A stretch of 64,000 nucleotides of DNA from Smittia aterrima (taxonomy: Eukaryota > Arthropoda > Insecta > Diptera > Chironomidae), in NCBI GenBank assembly GCA_033063855.1, contig CP093830.1:1984854-2048853 (forward strand). Direction: 5' to 3'. Positions 22,800 through 34,598 of the stretch are shown piece after piece. The position numbers were made by a program, and so were the translations under genes. The notes beneath the pieces were generated by a model, which made no database searches, was not told the DNA's origin, and saw only the letters and a program-made list of their open reading frames with translations. Position 1 is the stretch's first letter, and every line of letters starts with the position of its first letter.

Positions 22800-23625
22800 A
22801 ACTGTTCAAACATGAAGTCCTTCTGTCAAAACTTCGTGAATTCCTAAAACATTCGCATTGAAAGAAAATTTGAAAAACTTAACGTTGGTTGCTAATAGTA
22901 CAGCGGCAGCGTCTCTGAAATAAAATTAATCTGGTATCATTCGACATTAAAGTGGAAAAACCTCGAGAGGATCAAAATAATCTTTTTAACGCCGATACAT
23001 TTCTTGAAGAATATTTGCGTCTGAATTTAAAAGATTATTTGAAATAAATGCAAAAGAAGAAAGAAATTTTCGTGTATTATGCTTTTATTTTCAGAAGCTT
23101 GAGATATTATGAGCTAGTAACATTTTAAATATATTTCGAGGCTCCACTAGGTAACAAGAAAAAAATAAATATTAACAAGTAGAAATACAGGTAAAATGGA
23201 ATAGCCGAGTAGTAAGTGAATTAGTGAGCAATTTACAAACTAACTCGTTTGGAAAGTTTTCTAATTTGTGTGCTGATAACATTTGTCGTTTAATAATTTA
23301 ATTACTTAGGTAAGGAAACTTTCTTCAAGGTACTTGACAAAGTATTCGATTCGATGGTTTCTTCGAGAAACTTTATTGGAATTTGAGTATTTTGGAAAAT
23401 TTTGCGTCGAAGGTATGAAGCTTTTTCACGTTTCAAGAGAAATTTAATTTAAATCGTAATAAGTAGAGTTTTGAGTATTATAAGTTAGATAAGATTTAGA
23501 TTCCTCTTAGCTAATTTAATTGATATCGTTTCGTTTTGCAAACTTTCAAGTAGAACGCAAATATTTCAATTGCTCTGCTAACATTTTTACTTTCAACATA
23601 AAACACTCTCAAACAAACAACGAAT
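22800..23625. other. Intergenic between convergent genes
   Basis: About 830 bases between the ends of 4E-T (plus) and endophilin B (minus). No feature is supported. Confidence 0.55.
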
Positions 23626-25906
23626 TTAATCATCCAAAATCTCGAGAAAAGCTTTCGGAACAAGTCCTTTCAGTAGACCTTGTTTGCCGTGAATATAATC
23701 AGGGTTTTCGGGAATGCATTCAGCAACAAAAATGACCTGCAAAGAAGTAAAGAAGAATTAATTTATATCGAAATATATTTTGCAATTGAAACTTACTTCG
23801 TTAGCAATCAAATTTAGTTCTGTATTATTTCTAGCGTCATATGAGCATAGAACTCTAGCTCGCCGAAAGTTGCTCTCCGTTTGAACATTGCTACGGTTAT
23901 TGTCGTTTGAGTAATCGTCAACACAAACGCTTTCGTATTTTGGCCCGTCGTTATCCAAACTATAGTGGAAATTTGTTTCTTTTATAATTTCCAGATTTTT
24001 TAAAATGCAAACTTCGTGTACAAAATCGTATTTTTAATTGTTTTTAACATTGCATGTTCTTTGGTAATTTGTTCTCCTATTTAATATAGAATTGCTAAGA
24101 AAGCTTTAAATAAAAGTTTCGCACTAAAATGCTTTGGCAAAAGAAATTAGAAGATTCGAGAAAATAACTAAGAGCTTATTAGAACTAAATATAACACAAC
24201 CAGCAAGTAGTTAAATGCGAAACATAAGCTTGTGGTCAGAGCACTTTGAAAGTTTTGGGCGATAGAAAGCGGGGAAAAAGATTAATTAGACCCTCGTAAT
24301 ATCAACAGTCTCGATGTAAGGAGTCGACCAATCTTCCACACTATCAGCTATGTCCACTTCTTCGCTATTTATTCGCAAACGGGGTGTTGAGGGTCGTGTG
24401 CTGAAAAGTTAATTTTTCATTGGACTACGAGTTAAGACTTGATAATTCTTTTAAGGTCGAGTGTCAATGTGAGCAATAAAGATAATAAGGGGGTAGGATG
24501 GTAATAGAAAGATTTCATTCCAGAACTCAAGACAAACAACAATCAACATCGAATTTCATTAAAGATTTAACAGAAAAGATTTTGACACGAGGCTCTTCTT
24601 TTTTCTTTGGATAAATTAGACAACAAATAACTTACCTTGAGAGTTCTTTCTGAAGTTCATGCATAACTTTGTTGCAATGCGAGTAGTAACGCACTTGAGA
24701 TTCGACGAAAGCGTGTAGATAACGTAAGTGAGTTGCTTGAGTGGATCCGATTCCCTCTAAGAGTAACTTGGTGATTTCAGCTTGTCTGTCGAACTCAGAC
24801 TGAGCGACACGCAGATCCTGCTCAGCCTAAAGAAAAAATGTGTTAATGATGTTTTACTAAAAAGCTTGAAGTTTAAACAGCAATGGAGACATGTACCTGT
24901 TCTAAAGATTGTTCTGGAGTTACTCCCTCTTTCTATTTGTTAATTCAGTTAAGCAGTGACCAAAATTTTGGCATGAGAGGTGAAGAAGATAATTGAACAA
25001 TTCTGTTAGTTATTGTTAATTAAATAATTTCACGTGCGTCGTTGGTACTTCGGAACATAATAAAATAAAGTAAAATTAAACTTACATTTTGTTGTCCAAT
25101 CATAGATCTAGCTTTTCGAACTTTTGACTTGTACGAGTCCAAATCCAATCTCTTTGACTCAAGAATTCCCTTTTCCTTGGTTATTGTTCTCATCTCGCCA
25201 TCAAGAAATCTTAAAGAGAATTTTGTCAGTTTCATTCAAAATATTTTTTTAATCAAGAATCTTACTTGCGCAAAGGTTGAATGAAACACAAGCCAGCATT
25301 AGCAATGAAGTCTCGTTCAATTTGTCCAAGCTTCTGTTCGGTTTGACCAGTTTTAATCAATGCTGCTCCATAAGCACCATCGCAGCCAAAGTCTCCTCCT
25401 TCAATTTGAGTTTCAGTTAGATATCGATAAATTAATTTGAAGTTCGATTTTCACTCACCAGCTTCAATCATGTCCAAACCGAGGTGTTCGATATTAGAGA
25501 GTCGTTGTGGTTTCTTTTTCTCTATTTTCTCAAATATAAAATCCTCGACTCGATTGCCTAAAAAGATAAGAACTTGTAGAAAAGGCTTCAAAGCGGAACA
25601 AATGTCTTACCCGGATTAGGAACTAAACAAGCTTCGCAATCCTTAACAATCTTTTCGGTCAGAGTCTTCGTCTTTTCGCCTCTTTCAATTAAAGCTTCGA
25701 AGTGACTGTCCAGGGCTGTGATGTCGGATGTCAAGTTAAGCTTTTCTTCTGTGAGCTGAATTTTGAAATCAATCGATAAAAATATGCAAAGAAAATTTGT
25801 GTTTCAAGATTCAAGCTAATTTTACCTGAACAACTCGAGACATCTGCGTGCTGATCTGATTCCCTGCTTCCTTCATCATTTCTTTAACATTAAAGTTGAA
25901 GTTCAT
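23626..25906 (-). CDS. EndoB: Endophilin B (BAR + SH3), two 3' end forms
   Basis: Endophilin B curves membranes in autophagy, Golgi and mitochondrial dynamics. Shared exons are 25906-25826, 25755-25611, 25557-25459, 25398-25266, 25209-25086, 24926-24897 (a 30-base microexon) and 24826-24636. They encode an N-BAR domain (LTEEKLNLTSDITALDSHFE; NRVEDFIFEKIEKKKPQRLS; YGAALIKTGQTEQKLGQIER; LRVAQSEFDRQAEITKLLL). Exons 23959-23797 and 23736-23626 then add an SH3 domain (RRARVLCSYDARNNTELNLI ... GLVPKAFLEILDD), giving 358 residues. Alternatively, exon 24400-24286 joins in the same phase, reads SVEDWSTPYIETVDITRV and stops, giving 305 residues without SH3. The start of exon 4 could be three bases later (25395). 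It is divergent from the gene at 26106, with only 199 bases between start codons. Confidence 0.9.
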
Positions 25907-25973
25907 CTTGATTTTGTTTTATTCCGCAGAATTATTATCCTTTGAGTTAATTTTTTCTTTCAATAACAAACAT

Positions 25974-26005
25974 AGTGTCTCCGATAGTCAAAAAGTGTCT
26001 CCGAT
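25974..26005. promoter_or_regulatory. Direct repeat in a divergent promoter
   Basis: AGTGTCTCCGAT occurs at 25974-25985 and again at 25994-26005, 20 bases apart (about two helical turns). It lies between the start codons of endophilin B and the RPA-motif gene. Spacing and position suggest a paired factor-binding site, but the factor is unknown. Confidence 0.35.
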
Positions 26006-26105
26006 TGATTTACTTTGTCGGGGCCGAAAATACGAGAAGTAAAATTCACAACAAAAGGACATTCTAAATATCTAAATAGAAATAGGAACAAAAATCTAAG
26101 CAATA

Positions 26106-26913
26106 ATGTCAACGATGTCGTCTAGTGCCGACTCTAATTCACCACTCTCGTCGCCATCCCAGCAAGCAAAAAAACAAAAGTTTCAAGATTCACAATCAGA
26201 AGTTTCTTGGAATGATCAAAAAGCGGGCAGCTCATCTAGAATGTTTAGTCGAAACAAAAGTAATCTCATAACTGGCCTCACACCAGTTCGAATCATGAAG
26301 CGACATTGCTCGTCACCAAACGTAAGCAAATCTTCTGATTTATTCTTGTTTGATCAGAGAGCGCAAGATATAATTGAGGATGAAGTCCTAGAGATTCCGC
26401 AAAGAGAAAAAGTATTAAATTCCGGCGAGACAAAGGAAAAGATTGAAAGTATCAGTTCAAGCGAATCAAAAATTATTATCCGAGCGGCTTTGGATTTCAA
26501 TCTGGCTTTGGATTTAGATGAATCATTCGACGAAGTTGCACTGGAACAATTATTTAAAAAAGAAATTCCTAGTCCTGCTGTAGCAGCTGTAGCAGCAGTC
26601 ACATCAACCCAAAAAACACAGGGAGAATCTAGAGTTACACCACAACCAAGCTCACAACAGCCAAAGCCTTTTGAGCGACACCAAAGCATGCCTACACAAA
26701 AAATTAATTCCGGCCAGAAAATTAATTCTACTTGTAAGTTCATAATAATTCACTTCGATTTCTTGTATAACTTAAAATAATTTTGTGCCTTTAGCTAATC
26801 CACCTTCAACTCAAGAAATTAAAAGAATTTGTACCACAGCCGAGATCGAAAAGAAACGACAGTTGGCGCTGGAGAGGCTGAAAAAAACTCAACAAAAATT
26901 GAATAAAAGTTAG
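26106..26913 (+). CDS. Small protein with C-terminal RPA-binding-type helix
   Basis: Exons 26106-26733 and 26795-26913 give 248 residues. I do not recognise the full protein. Most of it is Ser/Gln-rich and probably disordered. A basic patch (NLITGLTPVRIMKRHCSSP) lies near residues 57-75, and an acidic hydrophobic segment (FNLALDLDESFDEVALEQLF) near 139-158. The last 23 residues (226-248) begin EIEKKRQLALERLKKTQQKL. This resembles the helix by which XPA, UNG2, TIPIN, SMARCAL1 and ETAA1 bind the winged helix of RPA32 (I-E-x-x-R/K-Q-x-A-L-x-R). In ETAA1 it also sits close to the C-terminus. A role in DNA replication stress or repair is therefore inferred. The exon coding this motif is separated from the main frame by a 61-base intron. 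Confidence 0.65.
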
Positions 26914-27993
26914 TCACATAGGCATTAAGTTTAGATATGAAATAAAACGAATTTTACGCAAACTTTCTTATCAAGTCAATAATAATAATTTTTTTAATTA
27001 AAATCTTAATATTTTACAAATCTGTTTCGCAGGAACAAGGCAACAGTTCGTTTAAATTACAGCGATGATGGAGAAAACTTTTATTTACAAAAACAAAGAA
27101 AGGGAATCCTCTTAAATGTTAACAAGAATTATCCATATTTTACTGAAAAGTGTATTCGCATGTCATTATCAAGAAAATTGCTTGTCAGTTTATGAATTTC
27201 TTAAATGACGTCAGCAGGAGACACACATACAAGCAACTTGTAGTTGAAAGATTGCGCGTGGCAGTGGAAATAATGAATGAAGTCTTCAGAGAACAAAAGC
27301 AACAGTTATATTGATCCTTGGAAGTTAACAGGATTATTTGTCACAATAGTTTCAAAGCTCGTTTGAGAAGTAAGAAAAGAAGTTTGTCATTATCAATCTG
27401 ATTTGTATTGAAGCACGACTGTGACGCGTTCGGAATGGAGTGAAATGCGCATGTTAGCATATTTTCCTTCTAATAAACAGTGGAGAAATTTTCTCTATCA
27501 ACGCACATTCATTCACTTTTTATCACTCGAACTGGCTAGGCTAAAAGGGCGAAAAAATGGTGATTGATAGGAAACATATTTTTAATTAATTGTGAAAGCT
27601 TCGATTGATCGTCAGTATTTTCATACGTCACGAAATAGTTTTCGGATGTGATTGTGAACTTGAAAATTCTCTAACCTGAAGTTCGAAGTGTCTCCTTGAG
27701 TTTAATTAATTTGCGCTAGAAAATTGTTGCTGACACTTCGAACAAATCGTTTCTATGACATATGTGCTCTTAATAGTCCAGCATTAACAAAATTTATCGA
27801 TTTCTTATAAAATCTGAAGAGTCACTCTCGGATTTTGCCAAAAAGCTTCAGTAAAAATCCTTAATGTGCCGTGAAAATAATCAATCGATGTTTTAAGACG
27901 ATACAAACTGTTTTCTTTGATTGAAAACTCTCGTTAACAAGTGAAAATATCTTTTCAGACAAGTGCGATATAAGAATTAAAGCTAAGCACGAT
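26914..27993. other. Intergenic, upstream of PC2
   Basis: About 1.1 kb with no supported coding frame. It probably contains the PC2 promoter and leader; no clear TATA or initiator pair was found. Confidence 0.5.
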
Positions 27994-30958
27994 ATGCACG
28001 GGAAATGGTGTTCCCTGCTCTTGGGACTTTTTGTTTTATCATTTGCACAACAGACAACAGCAACGAATGAGGTTTTCACCAGCTCGTTTTTAGTTCGATT
28101 TAAGCGCAGCGTCAATAATGAAGCCGCTAATGAGATTGCCAAACGAAATTCCTTCCATAACATTGGACCGGTGAGTAGTAGCTCCTGCTTATGTTTTATC
28201 TTATCACTTGATATCTCATCGACTCGATGAGCAATAAATTTGTCATTGTCGTCACGCGAAAAATGTGAAATATGGAATGATGCAGTCACTTGACACTGAA
28301 CCGGGAGGAGAGGCATAAATATTAATTAGTAGCGATTACCGTATGACGTTGACATGTGAAGCCATATGGAAGAATTTCGTTCGAAGCTTTCTTTCGCCTT
28401 CATCAATTAAGACTCAAAGTTTCTTTCTTTTCTCCGTGGAGACACGTCTTCGTCGCAATTTGTTATGTGAGAAAATGAATACGAGAAGAAAATAAGGCGA
28501 CACTAGAAGAAAAGAAATTATTTATATCTGATACCAATAAATTATATGACTCCATATGGAAAGTTATTGTTTTTCCGGAACATTTTAAAAATAATTAATT
28601 TATGCGAGGCTTGAAATAAAAATTTAAATATTCAATTAGTAGCGAGAGAAATTTTGTCAATTCCCCTGCGTCACTTACCGCAAGTTGGTTGGAACATTTG
28701 ACTCATTTTCAATCAAACTTCATGATGAAAATTGTTTTTCTTTCAACTTTTTAGTTGCCAGGCAGTTCAGGGATGGAGTATCATTTTCGTCACTCGTCTA
28801 TGCCACACATTCGATCAAAACGGAGCATTAGTCACACTCGAGTATTGAAGAAAGAACCTCTAGTGAGTTGCTCGTTCGATCTGTAAACAATTACTTTGTT
28901 TGTTATAAAATATTTATTTTCAAACATAGATTCACACAGCCATTCAACAATCTGGATTCAAGAGAGTAAAACGAGGCTTTCGAACACTTAAAAGTCCTGC
29001 AGCCATCAGCAACTATCCCGTGGAGAGTGAAAAACAACTTAAAAGCTCTAGCAACATTCCAACCGATCCATACTTTCCACTTCAATGGTACTTGAGAAAC
29101 ACGGGCCAGAATGGTGGGAAAATGAGATTGGATTTGAATGTAGAAGCCGCGTGGGAGCAAGGAATAACCGGAAAGAATGTTACAACTGCGATTATGGATG
29201 ATGGTAAGTGTCGCAATCGCTTTGTTAAGCTATAAACTTCGATTAAGCTACTTCGTTGATTCATTTTCCTTTTTTTTATCACTTTCAGGCGTCGACTACA
29301 TGCATCCGGATCTCAAATTCAATTATGTATGTAAATATTTTATTTTTATCAAACAAAAAGATTTTCTTCTTCATCAAAAACCTTTTTTTTTATTAAGAAC
29401 GCCGAAGCGAGCTACGATTTCAGCAGCAACGACCCATTCCCCTATCCGCGATATACAGATGATTGGTTCAATAGTCATGGAACACGCTGTGCTGGTGAGG
29501 TTGCTGCCGCTCGCGATAATGACATTTGCGGTGTGGGTGTTGCCTACGATTCTAAAGTCGCTGGCATTCGAATGCTCGATCAACCGTACATGGTTTGTAT
29601 TGACGTTTCACTCATAAATTTTCTCAATCTTAAAAGTTTATTTTTAGACGGATTTAATCGAAGCGAATTCGATGGGTCATGAGCCTCATAAGATCGACAT
29701 CTACAGCGCATCGTGGGGCCCAACTGACGACGGAAAAACTGTTGATGGACCAAGAAACGCTACAATGCGTGCAATCGTTCAGGGTGTGAATGAAGGTCGA
29801 AGAGGATTAGGAAACATTTACGTCTGGGCTTCAGGCGATGGTGGAGAAGAGGATGATTGCAATTGCGATGGATATGCGGCTTCGATGTGGACAATCTCAA
29901 TCAACAGTGCAATCAATGATGGTCAGAACGCACATTACGATGAAAGTTGCAGCTCAACTCTCGCAAGCACATTCAGCAATGGAGCTAAGGATCCAAACAC
30001 TGGAGTTGCAACGACAGATTTATATGGAAAGTGCACAACTACTCATTCTGGAACATCAGCCGCAGCTCCTGAAGCTGCTGGAGTCTTTGCCCTTGCTCTG
30101 GAAGCAAAGTGAGTTAATTGATATAAAGAAGATGAAGAATTTACTGAGCTTTTTGATTTCAGCCCGACATTGACTTGGCGTGATATTCAACATCTAACTG
30201 TTCTCACTTCGAAACGCAACTCTCTTTACGATGCAAAGAATCGATTCCACTGGACAATGAATGGTGTTGGCCTTGAATTCAATCACTTGTTCGGATTTGG
30301 TGTTCTCGATGCTGGTGGAATGGTAACGCTTTCTAAACAATGGCAATCAGTCCCTCCACGTTTCCACTGCGAAGCTGGATCGATAACTAAAGTGCAGTAA
30401 GATAAATTGTCTTTTATATGATTTACAAAGAATTTATTTGTTTTTTCTTCCAGTGAAATTCCATCATCACGTTCTTTGTTGCTTAAGATTGACACGAACG
30501 CTTGTCGAGGAACAGACACTGAAGTGAATTATCTCGAACACGTCCAAGCAGTTATTACAGCAAACTCAACAAGACGAGGTGATCTTGAAATGTTCTTAAC
30601 TTCACCAATGGGCACAAGGTTTGTTACTTTCGATTCAAATCGATCAATTAAAACTAAAATAATTTTTATTTTCCACAGATCGATGATTCTAAGCAAACGA
30701 CCAAATGATGATGATCAACGTGATGGATTTACAAAGTGGCCATTCATGACAACTCACACGTGGGGTGAATATCCTCAAGGAGTGTGGCAACTGGAAGTGA
30801 GCTTCAACTCAGTGGACACGCAAATCGGATCGCTCAAGGAATGGTCTTTAGTCTTGCATGGGACTAAGGATGCTCCTTATAGAACGCTGTCACCGAAATC
30901 TCCGCACTCAAAACTGGCAATCGTGAAGAAAGCTCACGAGGATCGATTAAGGATGTAA
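27994..30958 (+). CDS. amon: Neuroendocrine convertase 2 (amontillado)
   Basis: Nine exons, 27994-28170, 28755-28862, 28930-29203, 29289-29326, 29398-29592, 29648-30108, 30163-30396, 30454-30618 and 30679-30958, give 643 residues, close to human PC2 (638). PC2 cuts prohormones at dibasic sites in secretory granules. A signal peptide starts the protein (LLLGLFVLSFAQQTTA). The propeptide has basic sites (RSKR; FKRVKRGFR). The catalytic residues are Asp185 (TTAIMDDG), His226 (FNSHGTRCAG) and Ser401 (HSGTSAAAPEAAG). The oxyanion position is Asp328 in ASGDGG; furin and other convertases have Asn there, and Asp is the hallmark of PC2. A P-domain follows (EHVQAVITANSTRRGDLEMF). There is no transmembrane segment, as expected. 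Intron 1 is 584 bases and the rest are short. Confidence 0.97.
28171..28754 (+). other. First intron of PC2
   Basis: 584 bases from donor GTGAGT to acceptor TTTTTAG. It is the longest intron of the gene. No nested gene or structured element is evident. Confidence 0.7.
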
Positions 30959-32774
30959 ATGAAATCTTATTTTAATATTATATAAGTGGTGAATTATGTT
31001 ATTCAATTGAAAGTATTTGACAGAGAGCGAGTGAACAATTTAATTTTCGTTTTTTATTAATTTCGCAAATTCGTCCAGCAAAGAGAAGTTTCCACCACGA
31101 ACTTCCATATTTGACCACGTTTCATAAAACATAAAACGAGTTGCAAAAATAATTGTTTTCCACTTACATCAGATATATTAAAGGTCACTTAATGTTTGTA
31201 TAGAAAAATCATTTTCCTTCAATGAAATTTCTTGACAAAAATTTAAAACCAAAGTGAAATAAATTTCAAGATATCGATAATGTTAGTGAATAATTGAAAC
31301 ATCACATTAGACTCGAAAATATCGGAGTCATCTTATTTTAGTATAAGATCTTTTGTCTAGTCAATGTTACAATTAGAATGAGAGACACAAATCTTCAAAC
31401 TCTATCTCTTGTTCTCCAAAATTATTCTCAAATGCCAGAACAAACTTGACCATTTTAATTTTCATTTATTATTTCTTAATGAAATATTTTTCGTTTGATA
31501 AAAAAAAACACTTTTTATTTTAATCTTCAAACAATTTGTGTCTTCTTCGGTTCTAGCACTTGAATTTATCTTATGACAAAGAGGAAACTTATAATATTTG
31601 ATGTATGAAAAATCAATCTATATACCCAAAATAAGAAGTGTTGATATATCAGGAATATTAAAGTCACAAACTAATTTTGGAATCTACGAACACAAACTTT
31701 TTGGGGAATCGAGAGAGCGCGACTAATAAATATTTTTATATTCAATGTTAATTTTCTATTATTCTATGACAGATGAGGAGACGAGTCAGCTGTACGTTGC
31801 TTTCCCAAGGAATATAATAAAATATATGAAAGTGAATTCTATTGATTTAAAATTATTGATGACTTGGTAATATCATAAAGCAGAGTCACTTACATATAAT
31901 GGAGAGGAAAAGGCAATTTGAGCCGATTTATTGATTATCTCAAGACATCTTGAGATCAATCTTGTCACCCAGCCGAAATTGGTTCTTCTTGTCGTTTTTA
32001 AACAAAAAATAAATAGCATAATCATAATTCATCATTAATAAAAATGAAGAAAACTGTATAGAAAAGTAAGTTTATGATTTATCGGCTCACGAGACGAGAA
32101 TTGGCCGTCTATACTTCACACAGCAAAATATTTATTTTATTTCAAAACAAGGGTTCAGAAAATTTCAAACTTTAAAAAAATTGAAAATATTTTGTTTTAC
32201 CATTTTACAATTACAATTCCGTTTTAATAAAAAAAAACACACAAGTCTAAAAAGCCAGACAAATTGTTTTTTCATTCATTTTTATTGATTTAAATATTTT
32301 TTTGGATTGACGAACTGAAAATCTAAGAAAATTTACTGGGCAAGATAAAAGAAGAGAATGAAAAGTCTTCCCGAGTGTTACAACACAGCAGACAATTGAA
32401 GGTGCCCTCGATATCATTCATCAGACAAAGATCAACTTAATGACAGTCGCAAATATTGACGAAGCTTGGAAATATAATTTCTCAAAGGAATTCTTTGAAG
32501 TTAGTGAATAAACTTTGACGTTTAAAACAACTGCGAGTGATCATCAACTGGAACAATCAAATTACCAGAAAAACTGGTCGTGAATAAATTTATTCCGAGA
32601 CAAAAAGTTTTTTTTTTCATTTTTCACTTGTAGAGCTGACCATTTAGACCCAATTAAGATTTGATCACATAATTTCCATTAAAATGGTAAAATTGTTAAC
32701 TTCCGAAAAAATATTTTCCACTGAAAACGAAATATTATTTCAAAAGTTTATGGTCATTGCTGAAGTTAGTGAGA
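30959..32774. other. Intergenic between PC2 and the acyltransferase gene
   Basis: About 1.8 kb, strongly AT-rich and full of stop codons in all frames. The one marked element is a perfect 9-base inverted repeat with a two-base spacer at 31937-31956. The last 200 bases before 32775 presumably contain the acyltransferase leader. Confidence 0.5.
31937..31956. repeat. Perfect short inverted repeat
   Basis: ATCTCAAGA, two bases, then TCTTGAGAT. GATT and AATC flank the two arms and could extend the pairing. It could be a dimer-binding site or chance. Confidence 0.3.
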
Positions 32775-33698
32775 ATGCAATCGCAAAGATTCATCGAAAG
32801 GCTTCTCTATAGAATAAAGTTTTGTGCTCACTTTTGTTTATCGATTGTTACTGTTTGGTTCATAATTTTCATCGCAGTCGCTAAACGGAGATGGAAGGAC
32901 AGCAGAAATGCTTTGTAAGCATCATTCAATAAGAAACCGTTTAATTGAATAGAATTGAATGTTTGAAAGGTTGAAAAATGTTTTAGGTTTCCAAGTCGAA
33001 TTGGTTTGATATTTGGAAGGCTTTTGGGATTGACCGTGGTCGTTGACGACAGACACAAAGTTGACGTGGCCGAAAGTTTTGTCGTCGTCATGAACCATCA
33101 AAGCTGTTTAGATATTATCAGTAAGTTAACTTCCTGTTTTGTTTTAAAGTTCAAAAAATAATTTTAATTCAGTAATTTCTCGAATGTGTCTGCTATTGGG
33201 AAACTTGGCGCCTGTTGTGAAGAAGCTTCTACTAATTCCACCCTTCGGGCCAGCAGTTATTGTCAGCGATGGCTTAATAATAGATCGGAAGAAAGGAACC
33301 TCAGCAATTAAAAGTCTAAATGAGAAGTCTGAGAGTTTAAAATTAAAAAAGGTGATTTTGAAATGTTTGTTCATTGAAACGACGTAATCAAAATTAAGTT
33401 TCAGAGAAACATTCTTCTCTTCCCCGAAGGAACTCGAAACTCGTCACAAAAGCTTCTGCCATTCAAGAAAGGAGCTTTTTATATGTCAGTTAAAGCGGAG
33501 ATGAGAATTCTGCCTGTTGTCGTTCAGAAATATCCATTTATTGATCACGACAAGAAAATCTTTGGTCGCGGCGAGGTAAAAGTTAAAATCCTGAATCCAA
33601 TGGAAAAGTTTGAACTTGAAAGTCTCGACGAGTTTATTGCGAGAGTCTATGACGAAATGAACTCTCATTATCAAGAGATGAATGGCAAAGCTGCTTAA
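32775..33698 (+). CDS. 1-acyl-sn-glycerol-3-phosphate acyltransferase
   Basis: Exons 32775-32914, 32987-33120, 33173-33351 and 33405-33698 give 248 residues. The enzyme converts lysophosphatidic acid to phosphatidic acid in the ER membrane. The PlsC motifs are present: motif I HQSCLD (His84 to Asp89, in NHQSCLD) and motif III FPEGTR (157-162). The substrate-binding region between them reads LIPPFGPAVIVSDGLIIDRK. A hydrophobic segment near the N-terminus (IVTVWFIIFIAVA) would anchor the protein. Motif I usually reads NHQSSLD; the Cys variant should be harmless. It is slightly shorter than insect AGPAT1/2 (about 270 residues), mainly at the N-terminus, and the first ATG I chose (32775) may not be the only one. 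A stretch of four isoleucines spans the exon 2-3 junction. Confidence 0.9.
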
Positions 33699-34149
33699 CA
33701 TTAATTGAGTAAATTATATTTCAAATTCATGGCGACATTTGACAATTGAAATCATTCAATGGACGTTCTAGTTAGAGTTTTGGGTTACATTGCTTACATT
33801 TTGTGTTATCAACTAATTATTCTTTCAAATCTATCCAATGAAGGTGTAGGAGTCTTGTTTTTGATGATTTCTATTTCGCTCATTATAATTATTCTACTTT
33901 TCTAAGAAAAGTTTTCTTATTTGTTAAGAACAAATAAAGTTGAATTAAAAGCCTTTGATTGATGATAGGAGCATCTTTTATTTTTGATTGGAAAAAGAAT
34001 GAAAAATACATTTATTGAAACATTTAACATGTACCACTTGAATCTGTTCAAAAGTATGCTGCACAGAAAAGTGTGGCCGAGCCTGGTATTGACCCAACAA
34101 CAACACATTTAAAATTTAATGAATCGTCTCTTCTATTTTGAGTATCTTT

Positions 34150-34598
34150 TCAATTCGTCTTATTCACTGGAAGTCTCGCAATTAAAATTGATGGTTTTCG
34201 TCGCAAAATTTTGGTCTTATTGGCGCAGTTGGGATATACTCTTCTGTTAAGACGTTTCGGTGCTTGAACCCGTTTTTGGCCCGAGCTGATTCTCGAGAGG
34301 AAATATTGAAATTTTTGACTAGAATTTTGTTTGCTCGAATGTGTCATTGCGTTGATGTTTATTAAGTCTGTGGCTCTGATCAACTTGAGTGTTTTAGGTA
34401 TCATAGTAGACGTAGTGGGACGAGCAACAATCTTGACATTATTTCGACGACAAAACTTTTTCTTATTTTCGGGATGAAGCGCCACAGAAACCGCGATGAG
34501 AATAAAAAGTAAACTTATCCAAATCTGTCAAGAAGATAAATACAAAGCAATTAGCAAAAAGGATTTTTCTGAATAGCTTTAAGTCTCACCAAACGCAT
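34150..34598 (-). CDS. Small basic secreted protein, unrecognised
   Basis: Exon 1 (34598-34590) encodes only Met-Arg-Leu. Exon 2 (34524-34150) completes a signal peptide (IWISLLFILIAVSVA) and a strongly basic mature part; the total is 127 residues. There are only two cysteines (KKFCRRNN; PNCANK). Basic pairs recur (RR, KR, KR, RR, RRK), for example GQKRVQAPKRLNRRVYP, so it could be cut by convertases into peptides. The net charge would also suit an antimicrobial or nucleic-acid-binding secreted protein. I know no family with this layout and do not assign a function. The 9-base first coding exon is unusually short but has a proper donor (GTGAGA) and the joined frame yields a convincing signal peptide. 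Confidence 0.6.

Noticed and set aside
34060..34110. GTGTGGCCGAGCCTGG, which suggests a Ser- or Leu-type tRNA
   Set aside because: No matching T-arm or acceptor stem could be formed around it.
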